Positions 13,801-23,497 are shown, counted from the first letter of the stretch. The stretch is DNA of 64,000 bases from Alisma plantago-aquatica (GCA_963693085.1 OY856409.1:1337552915-1337616914), one strand, 5' to 3'. Made by a program: numbers and translations. Notes: a model not told the origin generated them from the letters alone.

Positions 13801-16800
13801 ACGATTTAACTCGAAAAACGGATCTTGACATGTAAACACTTGAGTGTACGACATGGTCTATACACTCAAGTGTCTTCCTCTCTCTCTCTCCTCTCTCTTT
13901 CTCTTTCTCTCTCTCTCCTCTCTCTCTATGTATATACATATATATACACACACACAGATATACACACACACCGAGGCAGCTAAATTTTTCTCACCTAACT
14001 TGCTATTTGGCATCATTAGAAAACCATCTTACATGATACAACCATACATCATGTATATAGGCTAACTTTTATAGCTCATACAAGTTCGAGTTGTGTGACA
14101 GGGGTGTGAACGGTGTGGGTACGGTGCAGGTCTAGCCATATCCATACCCTTAACCATTCATTTTAGTGATATGAGTACAAGTCTAGCCATACCCATACCC
14201 TTAACCATTTAATTTAGCAGGTACGGGCACAAGTCGAGACACGCGTACTAAAAAATTAGACTCGCATCATACCACAAGGAATGAGGTATATGTTACTTAT
14301 GTCATTTCAACATCGTGGAAATAGGTATCTACCGGTATACCGACGAAAATTTCAATATATGCAATCCTAGCCATTTCGACACAAAACAGACAAATTAAAT
14401 CATGAAATTTTACAATTGTAGCTTCTACATCTAAATCCACCGTTTTATGCAATAAAATTCAAAGTTGGATATGTGGGGGCCCTTCATGTGGGGAGGTAAG
14501 AAACCTAGAATGCTACCTGGGGAAATCGATAAAGAATTTCCATGAAAAAATATAGGAATTATGTTGTGAAATTTTACTAGCACAATCCATAAACTTAAAT
14601 ACACATACTTATGCAATAACGTCATATATTGAATATACAAGGGGGTCCTTCGTGTACTATCTCTCAGTAAAGAAAATGTCAAGTGTGAAGGAAGGCAAAG
14701 TGTAGATATCACAGTTATTAGTAGACATGTCAAACTAGGTCAAAATCCGCGGGCACCCATGGGTCGACCCGTTTAAGTCGGGTTTGGGCGATGAAATTTG
14801 CCACCCATTGAAAATTACCCAAACCCATACCCACCCGTTTATTTAGCGGGTTTCACAAGTGGCCCACGGGCACCCGCGGGTGACCCGCTTAACTGATTAC
14901 TTATATAAAAAAAATATAATGATACACTAGTACTTAGAATAAATAAAATGATCCACTACTAACCATTAATTGTTAAGGAGTTCCAGTCCAAACTCAAACT
15001 TGCCCAACAAGATCTGATATGAGAGAGAGATAGGGGAAAATAAATTCAACATCTACTACATTATCTAATTGTTCTATCAAACTTAATATAGATCATAGTA
15101 CAAGTTACTAACTCTAGTTTATTGATCATAATCATACTTTAGAGGATTTTAATTGTACATTAGAGAATTTTACCTAAAAATATGTATGTGTTTGAATGGT
15201 TGTAAAAATATAACATACTTTTTATTTGATAGTGACAATGTATAGTAGTTGGTTGTTCTTGTGTTATATTTCATGTAAAAGCGCTAGCAAATGGTATTCT
15301 TTTACTGTTACAGTAGCAACTTACAAAATAATTGTTTATTGAACACATTATATGGGCACCCACGAGTGACCCGCAACCCACTGGGTCGGGTTTGGATTTG
15401 TCTTTGTTAGACCCGTTTAGAATTGCATCTTTCGGACCCGCACCTACGAGACCCAAACCCACAACGACCCAACCCACCCACTCGTTTGACAGGTCTAGTT
15501 ATTGGATATTCAGAGCCTACTAGATACAAGTAAATTACATATGTCAATTAATTAGATGTTAGTTGATTTTCATGCAAGAAAAAGTCCAAATCGCGTGGTG
15601 GATTTGATGGTTGACCTCCCCTTCTAGGCACTTTTTGCCCAACATGAACTTCTTGCCATGTAATTTCTGTAAACCTAGGCCTATGTCTCTATATGCATCA
15701 CATTAGTTCTAAAAGAAACTACATCACGGTTTTCTCTTGTTTAAAGTCAATCTATGACTTCACAATTGTGAAGGAAGTTAGGTAAGATCACTAATGGAAC
15801 CTATTTCTCCGCCATCGTTTATTTCCACATGATCTTTGCTATGCGGTAGAAATTCCCCCCATGGATCATTCACAATAGTGGGATATACAAAAAAGGGCAT
15901 TATTATCATGTCCATTAGTGGGGATGTGATACTATAACAATCGTAGTTAACATGTCTAAATTGTGGAATATGTGTAGCAAGTGGCATGTTTAAATAAATA
16001 TAAGATTAGACAATTAGAAAATATATACTTTTTCACAATAATTGTTTAAATAATTTGATTGTATACCCATTGGTACATCAATATTTGCAATTTTGTCGAT
16101 ATGCTTGCAGAATATCGTATCTGATGGTGTCGAAATCGAAGCTTCAAGTGAAATTTTGCCAATTTGACAAATTTTCATTCTAGACCCTAACCCACAATAT
16201 TCTGGAGGGAATGCAGTGCAGCCGTGCGGGTATGCTGGTAAGCGGTTATGTATAAAATGTCATATTGTTAATGTAAGAAAAGTTACAACATGTTTTTATT
16301 ATGATACAACAAGATGTTGCTATTTATATGATATAAAATTACATATTATAGTAAATAATACAATACTCTATAGGTTGAAGACGAGTTATATTCATTGTTT
16401 ACACATTTGTAGTCAATCTAGTAGTGGTTGAGTTATGTAAGCATACCACGTTATTGTTTTTTGTTTTCGATTTAAGCTACTTTAGTTTAGGTTTATAATT
16501 GGAGTGGTTAATTCTCAATTAGATGACATAATCTCAACTATTATATTAATTATAGTAGTACATAATCTCAACTATTATATTAATTAGAGTAGTAAAGTAT
16601 GACGTAAATAATTTATCTTTAAATAGTTATTTACATATATAGAAGGTATTCTGGTCTAGCGGGTCTGGGTCCAAGCATAACCATTAGTGGACCCGCTTAA
16701 ATATGGGCCCACGGGCATGTGGGTACAAAATCTAGACCCATGACGGGTTTTAAAGGGTACGGATTTACGGGTTTGTGGGTATACCGGTACCCATTTACCG

Positions 16801-19800
16801 CCCTAGCACCGCCAACAGTATACAAATCAAAGATGACATTGTAAGGCTATACTACCACTCAATAGTTACCAACTTACCAATGACTGCTTAGAAAAACTGC
16901 ATATTAGGTCGATGATAGAAAAATCATATCTTATCAGAACAAAAATAAAATATCCTAGATGACAAGATTGTACGAAACAAATATGAATAATGATGACACT
17001 TGAGAATGGGCAGAGGCTTCTCGCTCCATTGGTTCAAAGAAAACCATTGGCAATAAACATAATTTCACATGATAATAGTATCATCATAAAGAATTGACAG
17101 AAGAAAAACTAAACTAAGGAAAACCACTAGCATACTTTATTTCAACAGCATACAAAATAGCATACTCTCTTACTCCAATTGTAACAATAAAGATGACGGG
17201 TAATTTAATGGTACAGTATTTACCTTGTTCGGAAACAGCAGTTGAGGATGAAGGTGATTTTGTTAACTGCGTAATGGAAAAGCGACAAAGCACTATGAAT
17301 ACACAAGTCAAATTTATTTTCTAGGCATATTTGAACTATCAATTTACATACATCGATATCTGCCAGTGATGGTCCAAGCTTGTCAGCTAATGCAGCAAGA
17401 TGCTCCTTGGCATCCTAAGATGAGAAAATCCATATGCTCTTTAGACAAGGTGGATCTCTCAAGAAGACTAAATATGAATCAACTTGACATAAACTAGTAC
17501 ATATAAGAACTAATGTTGGAGGACACCACTTTCATTCCTTATAATGAGAGATTCACATCAAATGTAACAAGCAATATTCAATACAATAGACCATGCATTC
17601 ATAAATATTCATCAAACATGAAGTTTTTTCAACTGTATAAACTGCTGGGAATTTTGCACCAAAAAATCAGAGGAAAATATGGAGGAATTTATGCTTGAGA
17701 TATTTAACAAAATAGGAATGAAAGGGACTCCTAAAATTGTTCATAACTACAAAAAAACTGAGGCAAAACAGTTTTAGAGGATAGCCAATAATAATTATCA
17801 TGGCCATTTTACAAACATATTACAAATTATGCAGGACACAATAAGACTGCCAATACAAACACGTCACAGTTTTCTCTTCCTCATATCTCAGTCGCCTCTC
17901 TCTCTATCATTTCTGATCCCTTCAGATCTCATATTTTGTTCTCCCTCCATTTTAAACAGGTTTGATATTTTGACAAAATTGCCCACTTCTGTTGAGATTT
18001 GATTTCATGTACCCAAAAAGAATATGAATCCATGAGTCCTAATTGTTGATGAAAGTTTTGACTAATGCATAGGAACTCCAAAATGTAAGGCCACCCCACC
18101 ATTAATTATGACAAGAATATTTGAATGTGTAATAAAACATCTAGAATGTCAAATTTGTGCAGGAAACGGTGTCATTATCTGCTAGAGTTTGATGGCATAT
18201 TAGTGTTATTTTCTTTCAAACCAATCTATGGGTCTAAAAGGTAATGGGCCAAGTTGGATGGAGCTGATGTCCATAATGTAAGACATCTCATCACCTGGGT
18301 TGCATTATCCATATGGAAGATGAAGTACAACAGTATCTCTTAAGAGGGTCAGAAGAGGGTGGATGAAATGGAGTGCAACCAAAATATTATTGACCTTGGC
18401 ATTCTACTTAGACTAGAAGGTTGTTTTGTAACAGCTATATGCACAACCATGGCATTTGGTTCTGAATTTGGGCTGTGACGAAACAAAGACAACACGTTAT
18501 GACTGTGGTAAAAACAAGAATGCTTAGATGGATTTCTAGGACGACCGGTGTTTTAAAAGGCATGCTAGGTGGCCGCTTAAGAGACACAAGGTCTATGCCG
18601 ATTAAAATGCACTCCAAGCGGCTGTTGAGCGGATTTTAGTTAATCGGCCGCTTTTAATCCGCTTTGGCTGCTTTTTTCCCGCTTTGGCCGCTTTTTCCCC
18701 CGCTTTTTTTCTGCTTTTTCCCATGTCTGATATTTTATACAGTAACATTAATGTCAGTAATGTAGATGATATTTATATGAGGGTATACTTATATCTTTAT
18801 ATTAAATGAATATGTATATATATAATTAGCTGCTGATTTAATGTGTTCTTAGCTACTGATTTAATATTCATTCCATATTAAATGAATATGAATATATAGT
18901 TAGCTGCTGATTTAATATGTTCTTAGCCACTGATTTAATATATGAGTGTATACTAATATGTTTATATTAGATGAATATGAATATATAGTTAGCTGCTGAT
19001 TTGATGTGTTCTTAGCTACTGATTTAATATTCATTCTATATTAAATGAATATGAATATATAGTTAGCTACTGATTTAGTATGTTCTTAGTATTAATTTTA
19101 AAGGTATACATAGGTTTAATTATGTAAAACGTTCACAAATCATAATATTATTTATGTATATTAGCTGTATAAACTGTTAAAAATATTAGAAAAATTTAGC
19201 ATCCGCTTTTAAAAAAGCGCCCGCTTAATCGCCCGTCTGGCGATTAATCGGCTACAAGGTCTTGTCCGCTCGCTTCCCGCTTCGCGCTTTTTAAAACATT
19301 GAGGACGACGAAGGAAGATCACATTAGAAATGATATTATAAGTAATTAAGTGTGTTCATGCCATCTAAAGTAACCCTCGCATAGCTTGTCCTAATTACAC
19401 GCCCTCATCCTTCATTTCTTATATAATTACTTCTGAAGCGATCTTTCCTTGTCTTCCCACACATCCATCTAGTAAGATTAGCACTTCACATTGATCTTTT
19501 TTCTCTAACTTTGATGAAAAGGGTTAGCACATTCATCTTGTAGACACTGTTTTCTTGTTGCTCAACATTTACTCCCATACAAGTTCACAATATAACGTGG
19601 CTGGCCATATAGAACGTATACTCGTTCTACATATATAATTATTTTTCAAGCAAGCTTTCCTTATCTTCCCACACATTAATCTTCTAGGATTAGCACTTCT
19701 ACCACATTTTATCTTATTGGCCCATTTTTTATCACTGCCTGACATATACTCCCATACAACATGGTTGGCCATATACTTGTTTTGTAAAACTTATTGTATA

Positions 19801-22464
19801 ATTTGAGAGGGATCTTCTAGTTACAGACTGATACGGCGGCAGTCCTTCATTTCATCCATAATGACACATGCATCTTGAACCTTATTAATTATGTGTAATA
19901 GAACCCATGGAAACTCATCACCTTTTGATGTATCCATTCCATCCAACTTTGCACCATGTTTCACAATAGTATATTTGCCCAAACTGCAAGGCATGTATTT
20001 CATTTTGCTTATGTTGATCTTAAATGCATTAGAATCCAATGCATGTCTTCAAACCCCACAGTTCGACTTTATAGTTCAGTCTGTCTATAGATTTGTCAAT
20101 CAACACATATCATTAGCAAATACTATACAGCGAGAGAGATCATCCTGAACATGCTTTGTCAACTCATCCATAATAGGAACAAATAAATATGGCTCAGAAC
20201 TAATCTCTGACGTAGCCATTATCAGAAATCTTGCAGTCTCCTCTCACGGAAAACTGAAACTCACAATTGTCCTCAAATATAATTTAAACTATTTGTGTGC
20301 GTCACTTTTATTATTACAGCTCAGGATTCTTATACATTGTTCTTGGATTTTAGACATGCAATATAATTCATCATTCTCCATATACGATGTTTGATTCATC
20401 TTGCAAACATATTGTGTTTCATCATACTCCATATATAATGTTATTACTTATTCCCTATTGTAAATTTACTATAGCATCGTCATTCTCAGTATACAAAAAG
20501 GGTTGATTTCATAACGTAATTAAACTTTCACTTTGATTCTATCCTTCTGTTATGTTTGTTTCTCACTTCCAAGTTATAACTTTAGAAAGTCTTTAGATCT
20601 TTTTGTGTCAATTCAGTAACACACACACCTGCCCGTATATATTTATATATATATATATATATACAGACTTCATACAAGATACGTTCCGGTAGCATTTTTA
20701 CAATCACATACATTTCATGTTTGGTAGTTGCTTCTTTTGTGTGTATGTTACATAGATTTCAATATATCTGCTAAATATGTAAAGCTCAGAAACAATCTGC
20801 ACTGGTGTTGTAAATTCAAATCACTACTCACACAGGCAACATATGTACATTCCATATCAATAAATATATAAATATGTGTGTGTGTGTGTGCCTCTCTGTG
20901 TTTGAGTGTGTGTGTGCAGATGTGCTACACTAATTGTAATATATCTACAGAAATATAAGCACCAGATACGAACTGTAAGTGGGTACTGTAAAGTGTTGCC
21001 CAAACGGGCAGGACTAATATTATTGAAAATCACAGAGCCCTAAGATCTTACCCATGTTTGTGTCTGTGTCCAGCAACATGTCCATACTTCGAGGAACATA
21101 CAAAAATAACAATCATACAAAAAACACGAATACGGCTTACATAAGGGAGTCTGCATGTCCATAGATAAATACATCACGATTGAAGTACATGGAAAAATCC
21201 AATGTACATCATAAAAAATATCTTATGTTCAACAAAACAAATATACGGTTGGTGTTTTCACTAGATAAATATGCCATATTTTGCATCAGATGATCCAAAT
21301 TTTAAATATTAGCATTGGCCAATCGGCACTATGTGTATGTTATTGTGTTTCATCTTTTTGAATGGACCATATCTAGATGTCATGTATCCTATGCTACATA
21401 CAAGGTGTATGAGAAGCACGACCGGTTTGGAGTGTCTTTTTTACATGGATGTCCAGATTTGATTATTCAGATGAGTACAATAACCAAATCATAAAATTCT
21501 ACCCAAATTGACAACCCCCTGATTGAATTAACAAAATAAGCTAATCAATCATTGAGTTCAATTATATAAACAGAACAACTAACAGTTTGATTATTACAAT
21601 CTCACCCCTAGTTGATGCTGAGCAAAGCATGGAATCTCTACTAAGATAAGAACAGTTGCACAAAGTAAGAAACAAAGGGACCCTTGCGGTAAACTAATTA
21701 GTGGGGAAATTCCCATTGTGTGTTGTATTTCAAATTGATAGATGGCAAACCATTTTCCCATATAGGAGAGGAGGCAAGTACAAGAAACTAGACACAACCC
21801 TAATGGACCAAGACATTTAGGATCATATTACAAAAAAACTTGCTAACTAAACTAAATAGATCAATAATACTTTATAACAACCCTGTTGTGCAATCTACAT
21901 ATTTTTTTTCAAGGTTACTCTTCTTTACCAATATACCCAAGCATCAAAGAACGACATGAAGAACCCACCCTGTTACTCCAACAAGGAAGCTCCATCTATA
22001 TATTTGTGTCCAGAATTACTACCCTCTACTAACTGATCCTATGAAAGCAGCAGAAAGTCATACAAGTGCTAATTTAAGATGGACATTCTAACTAGGATTT
22101 GCTGCATCTAATTGCCCAGTATGAAAAATATATTCCGTGAAGGAAGCTAGCCAGAAAGAGGTATAACCTCATCAAGATAATCAGCATCAAGATCGCCCGA
22201 GTAGCCAACATTGCCAAACATGAAACCCAGAAGTTGACTTTTACCCTCGGACTCATCATACTCTTCACCTTCATCGTCTGTTTAAAAAGTTCAACACAAA
22301 TCTAAGGAAGTAGGCCATTCAATAAAGGAAACAATGAAAGGAAGGGATATTTGATGACAGTACAAGCAAGCAAACCTCACAGTAAACTGCCTTTGGGGAG
22401 AAAACGAAAACTTACCTTCTTCATGGGAATCATGTTCTGGTCCACTCCGAAAACTATCATCCAT
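4728..22464 (-). CDS. TAF1: TAF1, TFIID subunit 1, N-terminal part (six exons, continues beyond left edge)
   Basis: Joined minus-strand coding: 22464-22416, 22277-22168, 17414-17352, 17266-17224, 5483-5235, 4837-4728, about 207 codons. TAF1 is the largest TFIID subunit, a nuclear scaffold that contacts TBP at core promoters. What is seen: an acidic start (MDDSFRSGPEHDSHEE), then LLGFMFGNV and SGDLDADYLDEDAKEH, a hallmark of plant TAF1 N-termini, then AALADKLGPSLADID and the acidic AVDYEDIDEQYEGPEV and GDEDYDEEE segments. All ten visible splice sites are GT-AG and phases match throughout. The HAT-like core, ubiquitin-like and bromodomain parts would lie left of the window. The ATG at 22464 is the first in frame before the conserved block. 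Introns of 4.75, 11.74 and at least 4.73 kb are transposon-filled. No frameshift or stop is seen, so the gene may be functional. Confidence 0.87.
5235..5483 (-). CDS. TAF1: TAF1 exon 5 (acidic)
   Basis: 249 nt, acceptor TTGTTGTAG, donor GTAATT. Encodes DYDEKAENAVDYEDIDEQYE followed by GPEVDTINSEVDLL and FGDEDYDEEEAPAE. The AVDYEDIDE-YEGPEV string is characteristic of plant TAF1. It is separated from exon 4 by the 11740-bp intron 4. Confidence 0.88.
5484..6449. other. Left part of TAF1 intron 4, nothing recognised
   Basis: No domain-bearing reading frame, terminal repeat or RNA gene was recognised between the acceptor of intron 4 and the hAT-like repeat at 6450. Confidence 0.5.
6450..7197. 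mobile_element. Truncated relative of the CGAAATTTCG hAT-type element (inverted)
   Basis: On the minus strand the edge at 7197 reads CATGGTTCAAAATTTCGG, matching the terminal CATGGAATAAAATTTCG of the element at 2232. At 6466-6525 the plus strand matches the reverse complement of the right arm of that element (TTTCGACGACCAAATAA, then TTTTACCAGGA-GATCTA). The left terminus and a target duplication were not found, so the copy is incomplete or degraded. It lies in TAF1 intron 4. Confidence 0.55.
7719..7830 (+). mobile_element. 3' end of an RTE-type LINE (short remnant)
   Basis: The sequence around GATCCATGTAGCCGGCCCCA encodes KKKIHVAGPKHGWDS-like residues and lines up with the C-terminal end of the plant RTE LINE ORF at 23139-23303 (KRKIHVADRNIVG). 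Upstream bases 7719-7770 also align, with frameshifts. The 5' truncation is typical of LINE copies. It lies in TAF1 intron 4. Confidence 0.6.
7831..8375. other. TAF1 intron 4, nothing recognised
   Basis: No reading frame with a known domain and no clear repeat boundary was seen. Confidence 0.45.
8376..11880 (-). mobile_element. Decayed Copia retrotransposon, minus strand
   Basis: Order on the minus strand is that of Copia. A gag zinc-knuckle relic lies at about 11430-11480 (KCIYGRKLGHTKDAFH, two Cys lost). Then come the integrase end at 10113-10391 (HHLLDITRSLAIHVYFPKYL), an RT start at 9677-10054 (VGCWWVFSKKHSLDG, LLEEVYMQQPSYF) and RNase H at 8870-9118 (YVDADATCDVQDRRSTSGF, IEAEFRVMAQACCDMQW). 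A polypurine tract CTTGATGGGGGTCAG (8632-8618) precedes a likely 3' LTR starting at 8617 (TGTTAGTATAAG) and extending to perhaps 8376. The 5' LTR was not recognised. Many stops and frameshifts make it non-functional. It lies in TAF1 intron 4. Confidence 0.72.
8870..10420 (-). pseudogene. Copia pol remnant: integrase end, RT, RNase H
   Basis: Broken reading frames at 10391-10113, 10054-9677 and 9118-8870 carry the motifs quoted for the parent element. The RT catalytic YVDD region is not readable between 9118 and 9677. The RNase H piece keeps an Asp-containing YVDADATCD segment and IEAEFRV, where SSTEAEYRA is usual in plant Copia. Confidence 0.7.
11881..12429. other. TAF1 intron 4, nothing recognised
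   Basis: Low-complexity AT-rich sequence; short overlapping reading frames on both strands show no domain. A 5' LTR for the preceding Copia relic was sought here and not found. Confidence 0.45.
12430..12945. repeat. Degenerate tandem repeats of type GACCTAATTTGGCC with a CCTAG-rich end
   Basis: About 420 bp consist of imperfect 18-25 bp units containing GACCTAATTTG / GGCCTAA blocks. They are followed at 12840-12945 by CCTAGGTG, GGCGCCTAGCC and an edge that on the minus strand begins CCGTAGTTACCTAAGC. The layout, a tandem interior plus CCTAGGC end, parallels 1068-1782. Likely a non-autonomous DNA transposon; the left end is not identified. Confidence 0.5.
12946..14100. repeat. Imperfect direct repeat and simple repeats in TAF1 intron 4
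   Basis: A ~75-bp stretch at 13198-13280 (TTAGAAAAGATGAAAGA ... CCAATAAGCTATCAA) recurs at about 13369-13443, a spacing of about 171 bp. (CT)n-rich sequence lies at 13875-13928, followed by (TA/CA)n to about 13972. No gene is recognised. Confidence 0.55.
14100..16810. repeat. Composite transposon debris interrupted by a hAT element
   Basis: Outer parts at 14100-14270 and 16640-16808 are rich in GGGTAC/GACCCG and face each other as an imperfect inverted pair (GGGGTGTGAACGG against GGGCGGTAAATGG), but no target duplication was found. Between them, 14290-14720 and 16040-16170 resemble the CGAAATTTCG element family of 2232-3468, for example the ~14465-14490 stretch against its 3270-3300 region. 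The element at 14722-15497 sits inside. The nesting order is plausible but not proven. Confidence 0.4.
14722..15497. mobile_element. Non-autonomous hAT element, TIR TAGACCTGTCAAAC (776 bp)
   Basis: Termini are inverted repeats: TAGACATGTCAAAC at the left and TAGACCTGTCAAAC (complement) at the right. Flanks carry an 8-bp duplication with one mismatch, GTTATTAG (14714-14721) and GTTATTGG (15498-15505). Subterminal regions hold many GGGTCGACCCG / ACCCGCGGGT palindromes, as expected for transposase-binding repeats. The interior is AT-rich and non-coding. This TIR type is, to my knowledge, widespread among plant hAT elements. Confidence 0.78.
16811..17223. other. Right end of TAF1 intron 4, nothing recognised
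   Basis: AT-rich sequence ending at the exon 4 donor. No repeat boundary or reading frame of note. Confidence 0.5.
17224..17266 (-). CDS. TAF1: TAF1 exon 4
   Basis: 43 nt encoding LTKSPSSSTAVSEQ plus one base. Acceptor TTACGCAG, donor GTAAAT. Intron 3 is only 85 bp. This Ser/Thr-rich linker is poorly conserved; the call rests on phase, splice sites and position. Confidence 0.72.
17352..17414 (-). CDS. TAF1: TAF1 exon 3
   Basis: 63 nt, exactly 21 codons, DAKEHLAALADKLGPSLAD then ID. Acceptor CATCTTAG and donor GTATGT are good matches. It continues the DYLDE-DAKEH motif across the 4753-bp intron 2, which proves the exon link. Confidence 0.88.
17415..18545. other. Left part of TAF1 intron 2
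   Basis: No domain-bearing reading frame. A CTCCCTCCATTTTAAACAG stretch at 17942-17960 resembles a Stowaway-like terminus but no partner was found. Bases 18470-18537, read on the minus strand, may continue the RTE LINE that the hAT element interrupts (RRPRNPSK-like). Confidence 0.4.
18546..19301. mobile_element. Non-autonomous hAT element with internal tandem repeats (756 bp)
   Basis: A perfect 8-bp duplication AGGACGAC flanks it (18538-18545 and 19302-19309). Termini are imperfect inverted repeats: CGGTGTTTTAAAAGG at the left, CAATGTTTTAAAAAGCG (complement) at the right. Subterminal regions carry repeated CCGCTTT blocks (18650-18720; complement near 19203-19290), the usual layout of hAT transposase-binding sites. 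The interior holds a ~74/89-bp tandem array. It has no coding capacity. It sits in TAF1 intron 2 and splits an older LINE. Its TIR resembles that of the element at 37877-38354. Confidence 0.82.
18826..19095 (+). repeat. Internal tandem array of the hAT element
   Basis: The block TTAGCTGCTGATTT starts at 18826, 18900, 18989 and (as TTAGCTACTGATTT) 19063, giving spacings of 74, 89 and 74 bp. Within each unit a second CTACTGATTTAATAT copy follows. The decamer CTACTGATTT also dominates the array at 1068-1460. Confidence 0.75.
19340..20230 (-). pseudogene. RTE-type LINE reverse transcriptase fragment
   Basis: The minus strand from 20200 encodes EPYLFVPIMDELTKHVQDDL then CIVFANDM, which matches the plant RTE RT block normally ending FADD; the first Asp of that pair is Asn here. 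Downstream, LDSNAFKINISKMKYMPC fits the following RTE segment. Two copies of the C-terminal MCGKTRKDRFR-type motif follow, at about 19640-19690 (MCGKIRKACLKNNYI) and 19440-19500 (WMCGKTRKDRFRSNYI), about 200 bp apart. Stops and shifts are frequent. The hAT element at 18546-19301 interrupts its 3' side. It lies in TAF1 intron 2. Confidence 0.72.
20231..21690. other. TAF1 intron 2, simple repeats only
   Basis: (TA)n at about 20636-20662 and (GT)n at about 20876-20916 are the only clear features. A ~45-bp phrase around CATCATTCTCCATATA recurs at 20370-20445. No gene is recognised. Confidence 0.5.
21702..21881 (-). repeat. Possible solo LTR related to the non-coding LTR family
   Basis: Read on the minus strand, the sequence starts TGTTATAAAGTATT, contains a Leu/TATA-like CCTATATGGG block and ends near ACAACACACA. 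The order of motifs (aactaaa, ccctaatgg, cccatataggagaggaggc) parallels the LTRs at 23498 and 26363. No convincing target duplication was found, so this is tentative. Confidence 0.35.
22168..22277 (-). CDS. TAF1: TAF1 exon 2
   Basis: 110 nt, preceded by acceptor ...AAACAG and followed by donor GTTATA. It encodes DDEGEEYDESEGKS then LLGFMFGNVGYSGDLDADYL, the conserved plant TAF1 N-terminal block. Intron 1 is 138 bp. Confidence 0.88.
22416..22464 (-). CDS. TAF1: TAF1 exon 1 (first coding exon)
   Basis: 49 nt: ATG plus 15 codons and one base, acidic and Ser/Glu-rich. Donor GTAAG follows at 22415-22411. The reading frame is open for some codons upstream but without another ATG, so this start is preferred. 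A 5' UTR intron further upstream cannot be excluded. Confidence 0.75.
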
Positions 22465-23106
22465 TATCTTTCCAAGTTCAAAATCAAGCAAATATCATAA
22501 AGAGAAAATAAGCAGAGGCCTTGTGAGGATTTGAGCTGCTGGCAAATCAAGAGAAGCAAAGAGCTGTGTCTTCAGAGTAGATGTATATGGCCTGAAATAA
22601 TTTCCAGGTTGCACATTAGTGATCCCATTGCACCAGTCAAGCTAGTGGCGACTAAAATTTTCTAGACAATACAAAAAATGTACACCGAAGAAAATGTGAA
22701 CAGTAAATGGCACATGTGTGGAACTTCAGCATAATTACAATCAAATATTATGTACATGATCAAGCTGAGTACATCAGATATGTCTATATGTACATGATCA
22801 AGCTGAGTACACCGGGTATATGTCTGTCACTGATAATTCATTATACATGCCATTAATAGTGGTATACATGGCAAAAGTACCATGTTGTCATAAAAATGTG
22901 TGGGTCTCTTTCAAACTGCTTTCATAAAGCATTTACATGGGAAAATGAAGGAAAAGGACGAGCACTTATAAAGCACGTGACACAGAATTCAGAAAATATT
23001 AGTTTCTTAGAAACTCTAGCCACATTCCAAGTGATGCAAATGACAATGGAAGCACGCACACAGTTGACATATATCTGTATATGCAATCATTGTAGGGGGT
23101 TATTTT
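22465..23106 (-). promoter_or_regulatory. Region upstream of the TAF1 start codon
   Basis: This stretch should hold the TAF1 5' UTR and promoter, but no TATA box or start site can be fixed by eye. A 38-bp sequence beginning ATGTACATGATCA is tandemly duplicated at 22750-22787 and 22788-22825, with slight divergence. No other gene is recognised. Confidence 0.35.
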
Positions 23107-23303
23107 TTCATCATCATCATCATCATCATCCTCATCATCTAAGCCTCAGTCCCAACTATGTTGCGGTCGGCTACATGGATCTTTCGTTTCCATTCAGCTC
23201 TGTCATGGGTCATATTTTGGTTGAGATGTAGAGATTCAAAATCTCTCTTTATAAGCTCATCCCATGTTAATTTAGGTCTTCCTCTTCGTTTTTCATGCTG
23301 CCA
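23107..23303 (-). mobile_element. 3' end of an RTE-type LINE with (GAT)n tail
   Basis: The minus strand from 23303 reads openly into GRPKLTWDELIKRDFESLHL, NQNMTHDRAEWKRKIHVAD and a TAG stop at 23141-23139. RGRPK-TW followed by DRAEWKRKIHVAD is, to my knowledge, the conserved C-terminus of plant RTE LINEs. The stop is followed by a (GAT)n run (23138-23107), the simple-repeat tail. The copy is strongly 5'-truncated: the frame is closed by a stop just upstream. Coding integrity over ~55 codons suggests a fairly young insertion. It lies upstream of TAF1. Confidence 0.78.
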
Positions 23304-23497
23304 TTAAATACAACAGAACCATTGTAAGACAGATGGTGTCATTTGAGAGAAGAGCAAATGTTGATTTCACATCCCACATCTTCCCTGTAAAAGTGGTTGA
23401 ACTTCTGTGGGCAAAGGATCAAAGAAGATAAGGAGCACCACATGGTGTATACATTCACACTTGATTTCCTTCACACAATTAAGCAGGATATAGAAAC

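Noticed and set aside
14100..16810. One outer hAT element spanning the GGGTAC-rich arms
   Set aside because: The arms form a weak inverted pair but the 8-bp flanks (TTGTGTGA and GCACCGCC) do not match.
17942..17960. Stowaway-like end CTCCCTCCATTTTAAACAG
   Set aside because: No opposing end or TA duplication was found, and the 19-bp match alone is weak.
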